Shown: piece after piece, positions 62,593 to 64,000 of the stretch | Numbering within the stretch: position 1 is the first letter of the stretch | How the letters are laid out: each line of letters starts with the position of its first letter | NCBI RefSeq assembly: GCF_020618415.1 | Contig: NZ_CP085344.1 | Location: 1 to 64,000, forward strand | DNA length: 64,000 nt | Direction: 5' to 3' | From: Cupriavidus sp. MP-37 | GTDB taxonomy: Bacteria > Pseudomonadota > Gammaproteobacteria > Burkholderiales > Burkholderiaceae | Position numbers and translations under genes: made by a program | Notes under the pieces: generated by a model | The model's input: only the letters and a program-made list of their open reading frames with translations | Told to the model about the DNA's origin: nothing | Databases searched by the model: none

Positions 62593-63294
62593 ATGTCGAA
62601 AGCCCGTTCCCCGCATGCCGCCGTGCTGGCCGGCATCCTCAGCGCATGGCTGTGCCTGCCTCCGGCCGCCGCCGCACCGCAGCCGCCCGCTCCCGCGCAG
62701 GCACAGACCCGCGATGCCGTCGCGGCTTACGAATCGGGGCGCTTCGATGAAGCCTTGCAGGGCTTCTCCGGCGCCGCGCGCCAGGGCAACCGCCTCGCGC
62801 AATTCAACTACGCGATGATGCTGCTGCGTGGCGAGGGCACCGCCGCCCGGCCGCAAGAGGCGCTGGTGTGGCTGCGCAAGGCGGCCGACAACGGCATGAC
62901 CCATGCGCAATACACCTGGGGCGACCTGTACGAGCGCGGCGAACTGGTGCCGAAATCGCTGGAAGAAGCGAACCGCTGGTACGAGCGCGCGGCGCAGGGT
63001 GGCCACGTGCAGGCGCAGATGGAACTGGCGACGAACTATTTCACCGGGCGCGGCGTGCCGCGCGACTACGCGCAGGCGTTTGCGTGGTACCGGCGCGCGG
63101 CGAGCGCGGGGGATGGCGGCGCGCAGTACATCGTCGGCAGCTTCTATGAACGCGGCGAGCCTGGCGTGGTCGACCGGGATATCGAGCAGGCGAAGATCTG
63201 GTACGCGCGCTCCGCGGCACACGGGGATCCGGGGGCGCTGGCGAAGTTGCGGTCGCTGCTGGAGGAGACGGTGAGGGGAAGGGCGGGGATGTAG
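62593..63294 (+). CDS. Sel1-repeat (TPR-like) exported protein
   Basis: The 233-residue protein has a signal peptide (AAVLAGILSAWLCLPPAAAA) and a Pro/Ala-rich linker. At least four Sel1-like repeats follow, such as AQFNYAMMLLRGEG, AQYTWGDLYERGE, AQMELATNYFTGRGV and AQYIVGSFYERGE. Such solenoids mediate protein contacts in the periplasm. ATG 62593 is selected since the signal peptide follows directly. The partner is unknown. Confidence 0.9.
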   Translation: MSKARSPHAAVLAGILSAWLCLPPAAAAPQPPAPAQAQTRDAVAAYESGRFDEALQGFSGAARQGNRLAQFNYAMMLLRGEGTAARPQEALVWLRKAADNGMTHAQYTWGDLYERGELVPKSLEEANRWYERAAQGGHVQAQMELATNYFTGRGVPRDYAQAFAWYRRAASAGDGGAQYIVGSFYERGEPGVVDRDIEQAKIWYARSAAHGDPGALAKLRSLLEETVRGRAGM

Positions 63295-63376
63295 GCAAGA
63301 ACTGCCATCACGACAACGAAGCGGCGGTTTTGAGTGCTCCAGCGCCGCCGGAGCTAGCCCAAGCAAGGTGTTCTCC

Positions 63377-63396
63377 CTCTCCCCTCATGGGGAGAG
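63377..63396. repeat. Perfect hairpin at the insertion-sequence border
   Basis: CTCTCCCC (63377-63384) and GGGGAGAG (63389-63396) form an 8-bp stem with loop TCAT, about 80 bases after the Sel1 gene. It may be that gene's terminator or a dispersed intergenic palindrome. The insertion sequence begins at the very next base. Confidence 0.7.
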
Positions 63397-64000
63397 TGTA
63401 TGGACCGGGGACATGGGTAACACATGTGCCAGGACATGGGTAACAGTCCAGTCTCTAGCTTAATTGGCCTCCTGTAGGTCTATTGTGGCCACCTTCTGAT
63501 GGCAGAAGTAGACATCAAAGGTGCCGTCCAAATCCACGCGAGGGCGCAGCGCTACGGGCGTTCCGACCAAGGCTCGTCCGACCCGGAACGTCTTTCCTCG
63601 GAAGCAGATGCGCCCACCGTCGCCTACCTTTCGCACGATGTCATCGCTGCCGTACTCGATAGGCGGGAGCTCGCGCGGCATCGTCCGTGGACTAGGCGCA
63701 TAGCGGCTTGCGGGTGTCTCCATATCCAGGGCGTGGTGTGGGCGCTTGAAGTTGTACACGTGGCGCCAATGGCTGAAGTGATGCTGCGCATCGTCCAGAT
63801 CCCGGAAGCGCTGGTTGGCCAACAGCTCTGCCTGCATGGTTCGATGGAAGCGCTCGTCCTTACCGTTGGTCTGCGGATGGCGAGGTCGGCTATGACTGAG
63901 CCGCACCCCCAGGCGGATCAGCCAAGCACCCAACGTGGTAAGTGCACGGGGCACTGGAGAACCCCAGGGCGGGCCGTTGTCTGCATTGATGCGCTCGGGC
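63397..64000 (-). mobile_element. IS481-type insertion sequence, one end (continues past window)
   Basis: The left end starts TGTATGGACCGGGGACATGG at 63397. Two direct copies of GGACATGGGTAACA (63409-63422 and 63432-63445, period 23) are likely transposase-binding sites within the terminal repeat. The transposase gene begins 15 bases further in and runs off the window. The other end and target duplication cannot be seen. Confidence 0.8.
63460..64000 (-). CDS. IS481-family transposase, C-terminal part
   Basis: The frame is open to the window edge. Reading from 64000, it starts PERINADNGPPWGSP, which holds the second Asp of the DDE triad, then HPQTNGKDERFHRTM with the Glu. The C-terminal tail has RPHHALDMETPASRY and a beta-rich domain ending VATIDLQEAN. 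About the first half, including the helix-turn-helix and first Asp, lies beyond the window. A GTG at 63954 is internal and not a start. No stop or frameshift is visible in the portion shown. Confidence 0.9.
   Translation of the reverse strand, partial: PERINADNGPPWGSPVPRALTTLGAWLIRLGVRLSHSRPRHPQTNGKDERFHRTMQAELLANQRFRDLDDAQHHFSHWRHVYNFKRPHHALDMETPASRYAPSPRTMPRELPPIEYGSDDIVRKVGDGGRICFRGKTFRVGRALVGTPVALRPRVDLDGTFDVYFCHQKVATIDLQEAN

Noticed and set aside
63954..63956. Transposase start at GTG 63954
   Set aside because: The frame continues upstream through NADNGPPWGS, which contains a catalytic Asp, so the GTG is internal.

Overview
The window reads as the replication-origin end of the main chromosome of a high-GC Burkholderiales bacterium, most likely Cupriavidus or a close Ralstonia relative. 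Support: the order dnaA-dnaN-gyrB, strong G/C-ending codon bias, minCDE, a Bug/TctC solute-binding protein, a Neisseria/Burkholderia-type porin, and a short protein resembling a Ralstonia/Cupriavidus-restricted family. The genus is inferred from remembered gene order and protein likeness, not from an alignment.

Layout. 1-5290: dnaA (5' end missing), dnaN and gyrB, closed by an intrinsic terminator. 5402-14817: a lower-GC defence island. It carries a cytosine-C5 methyltransferase with a divergent Vsr mismatch endonuclease. Facing them is a tightly packed four-gene operon: GHKL/MORC-like ATPase, Z1 helicase-like ATPase, PD-(D/E)XK nuclease and AIPR protein. 14818-16069: gene-poor DNA, then a structured leader ahead of a 109-residue protein. 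16107-24645: regulator-plus-uptake-plus-enzyme cassettes (YdcF/LysR; 2-hydroxycarboxylate transporter with hydrolase; GntR with SDR, beta-keto acid cleavage enzyme and MFS permease). 24761-29301: AT-richer lipoprotein region with three tandem paralogues separated by decayed 3' ends of a larger gene.

29204-32963: a minus-strand polyamine-like operon (homospermidine synthase-like, glutathionylspermidine synthase-like, DUF1190, DUF350). 33283-36256: an antitoxin with a dead toxin, a MazG-like hydrolase, and a methyltransferase/DUF2938 pair under a MerR regulator. 36269-45931: chemoreceptor, DUF4382 lipoprotein, DUF72, DbpA helicase, CBS protein, DHA2 efflux pump, periplasmic glutathione peroxidase and glutathione transferase. 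46071-53945: catabolic and transport cassettes, ending in a deletion scar that joins marR and eamA remnants. 54033-64000: a Bug protein, two paralogous response regulators with an unusual lipobox-bearing histidine kinase-like protein, a porin, minCDE, CorA, a Sel1 protein, and the start of an IS481-type element that runs off the window.

How the parts fit. The island pairs modification (Dcm) and mismatch repair (Vsr) with a predicted ATP-driven restriction machine. This is the gene set once described computationally for MORC/MutL-like ATPases. Most of the rest is accessory metabolism built as divergent regulator/operon cassettes. No tRNA, rRNA or CRISPR array was seen. All functions are from reading sequence only; no database search was run.
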